Program-made: the position numbers and the translations under genes | In this document: positions 40,113 to 41,173 of the stretch, one piece after another | Layout: the number at the start of each line of letters is the position of its first letter | Numbering within the stretch: the first letter of the stretch is position 1 | NCBI GenBank assembly: GCA_016288155.1 | Contig: JAEEYP010000086.1 | Location: 1 to 41,173, forward strand | Reading direction: 5' to 3' | DNA: 41,173 bases | Source: Clostridiales bacterium | Lineage (GTDB): Bacteria > Bacillota > Clostridia > Oscillospirales > CAG-272 | Notes under the pieces: model-generated | What the model was told of the DNA's origin: nothing | The model's input: the letters and a program-made list of their open reading frames with translations, nothing else | Databases searched by the model: none

Positions 40113-41173
40113 ATGCGCACGGAGTATGACGTGATCGTCTGCGGCGGCGGGATCGCCGGGATCGCGGCGGCGCTGTCCGCCGCGAGAGAGGGCGCGTCCG
40201 TCTGCCTCATTGAAAAGGAATACTGCCTCGGCGGGCTGGCGACGCTCGGACTGATCGTCATCTATCTGCCGCTGTGCGACGGAGACGGCGTGCTCATGAG
40301 CGGCGGCATCGCGGAGGAACTGGCGCTCTTGTCCGTCAAATACGGCCCCGGTACGCTCCCGGAGGTGTGGAAGAACAAAAAGAGCAACACCGCCGGGGAG
40401 CGCGCGGGCACGCGCTATCAGGTCCGCTATCAGGCGGCGCCCATGATGCTGGCGGCGGAGGAAACGCTGCTCGACGCCGGAGTGACGATCTTTTACGACG
40501 CCCGCCTCGCGTCCGCCCTCACGGCGTCAGACGGCGGCGGCAGGAGGATCGCCGCCGTGACCGTCGATACGAAGCGCGGTCCGGTGCGCTTCACCGCCAA
40601 AGCCTTCGTCGACGCCACGGGGGACGCCGATCTATGTGCGTTCGCCGGGGAGAAGACCGCGGAATTCGCCTCGAACAGCCGGACCGGATGGTATTTCTCC
40701 TTCAACGGCGACACGGGGAGCGCGGGGACGCTCCGGCTCCATGCCAACAGCGATCACTATTATCCCACGGCGTATGAGGACAAGCCGCGCTACAACGGGA
40801 TCGACCCGGACGACGTCAGCCGCCACATGATCGACATGCACCGCTTCATCCTTGACGACGCCGCGAAAAAGCGGGCGGAGGATCCGGGCTTCTTCCCGCT
40901 TCTGATACCCGCGTTCCACGGACTGCGCACCACGCGGCGCCTGGCGGCGTCTCTCGAATTCTCGGAGGAGGCGCACGAGCGGGTATGGTTCGAGGACGCG
41001 GTCGGCATGATCGGCAACTGGAAGCACAGCCATATGCGGTATTCGATCCCCTACCGCTGTGTGAAGGCGGAGACGTTCGGCAATCTCTACGCCGCCGGGC
41101 GCTGTGTCTCGGCCGACCGCTCCGGATGGGATCTGACGCGCGTGATTCCGACGTGCGCCGTGACGGGAGAAGC
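40113..41173 (+). CDS. FAD-dependent oxidoreductase (FAD_oxidored family), 3' end outside the window
   Basis: Partial, 353 complete codons, cut by the window edge. N-terminal Rossmann motif MRTEYDVIVCGGGIAGIAAA with the dinucleotide glycine pattern and a following acidic residue (LIEKE), then AFVDATGDADLC and NLYAAGRCVSAD, as in the FAD_oxidored family near GlpA and fumarate reductase flavoproteins. The substrate is unknown; members often sit in glycan or cyclitol loci. Start ATG 40113 behind GGGAGGTC. It lies 81 nt after nagB, separated by an 8-bp stem CCGGCGGC/GCCGCCGG (40058-40093) without T-run, so the two may be cotranscribed. Confidence 0.85.
   Translation, partial: MRTEYDVIVCGGGIAGIAAALSAAREGASVCLIEKEYCLGGLATLGLIVIYLPLCDGDGVLMSGGIAEELALLSVKYGPGTLPEVWKNKKSNTAGERAGTRYQVRYQAAPMMLAAEETLLDAGVTIFYDARLASALTASDGGGRRIAAVTVDTKRGPVRFTAKAFVDATGDADLCAFAGEKTAEFASNSRTGWYFSFNGDTGSAGTLRLHANSDHYYPTAYEDKPRYNGIDPDDVSRHMIDMHRFILDDAAKKRAEDPGFFPLLIPAFHGLRTTRRLAASLEFSEEAHERVWFEDAVGMIGNWKHSHMRYSIPYRCVKAETFGNLYAAGRCVSADRSGWDLTRVIPTCAVTGE

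Overview
The window is GC-rich, densely coding DNA from a bacterium that is probably an uncultured, gut-type Clostridia member (Bacillota). The support is AGGAGG-like ribosome sites, near-consensus sigma-A promoters with 17-bp spacers, a small acid-soluble spore protein (37630-37827) that marks an endospore former, glycyl-radical enzymes that imply an anaerobe, and many glycan-directed lipoproteins and glycosidases. The rank below class is inference.

Left edge (1-1530): a RepA-type AAA ATPase, typical of mobile elements, whose reading frame appears to lose its normal C-terminus at about 781 and runs into AT-richer, gene-free DNA. This ends at a tRNA-Ser(UGA) gene (minus strand) flanked by degenerate tandem copies of a unit made of a hairpin, a terminator stem and a tRNA 3' end. 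It looks like the decayed edge of an integrated element. 1826-7879: a glycyl-radical operon of two tandem paralogous enzymes and one activating enzyme (minus strand), facing a divergent AraC-type regulator. 7893-13022: a membrane protein, a BNR-repeat sialidase-like protein and a MacB/FtsX-type ABC fusion with a 21-bp minisatellite. 13132-19611: three paralogous solute-binding lipoproteins without permeases, a secreted anchored protein, and a 54-residue small gene. 19728-20993: a GH29-like fucosidase.

21234-27753 is a complete F-type ATP synthase operon with a striking architecture. A second b-type subunit, the C-terminal domain of delta and full-length alpha are one open reading frame (742 aa), and epsilon lacks its C-terminal helical domain. 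This is the most unusual thing in the window. 27861-29778: an AlkD-like repair protein and two small proteins of unknown role. 29895-37340: a glycan locus with a three-gene minus-strand operon (large duplicated lipoprotein, GH28-like beta-helix protein, beta-propeller glycosidase-like protein) divergent from a GH-D/GH36-like TIM-barrel protein. 37630-41173: spore protein, UDP-GlcNAc 2-epimerase, glucosamine-6-phosphate deaminase and the start of an FAD-dependent oxidoreductase cut by the window edge.

Together the genes suggest a fermenting, sporulating commensal. It would capture and degrade complex glycans (fucose, uronic acid or galactose-containing, amino sugars), process small diols or related compounds by radical chemistry, and maintain a proton gradient with an atypical ATP synthase. 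All coordinates and motifs were read by eye; no database search or folding was run.
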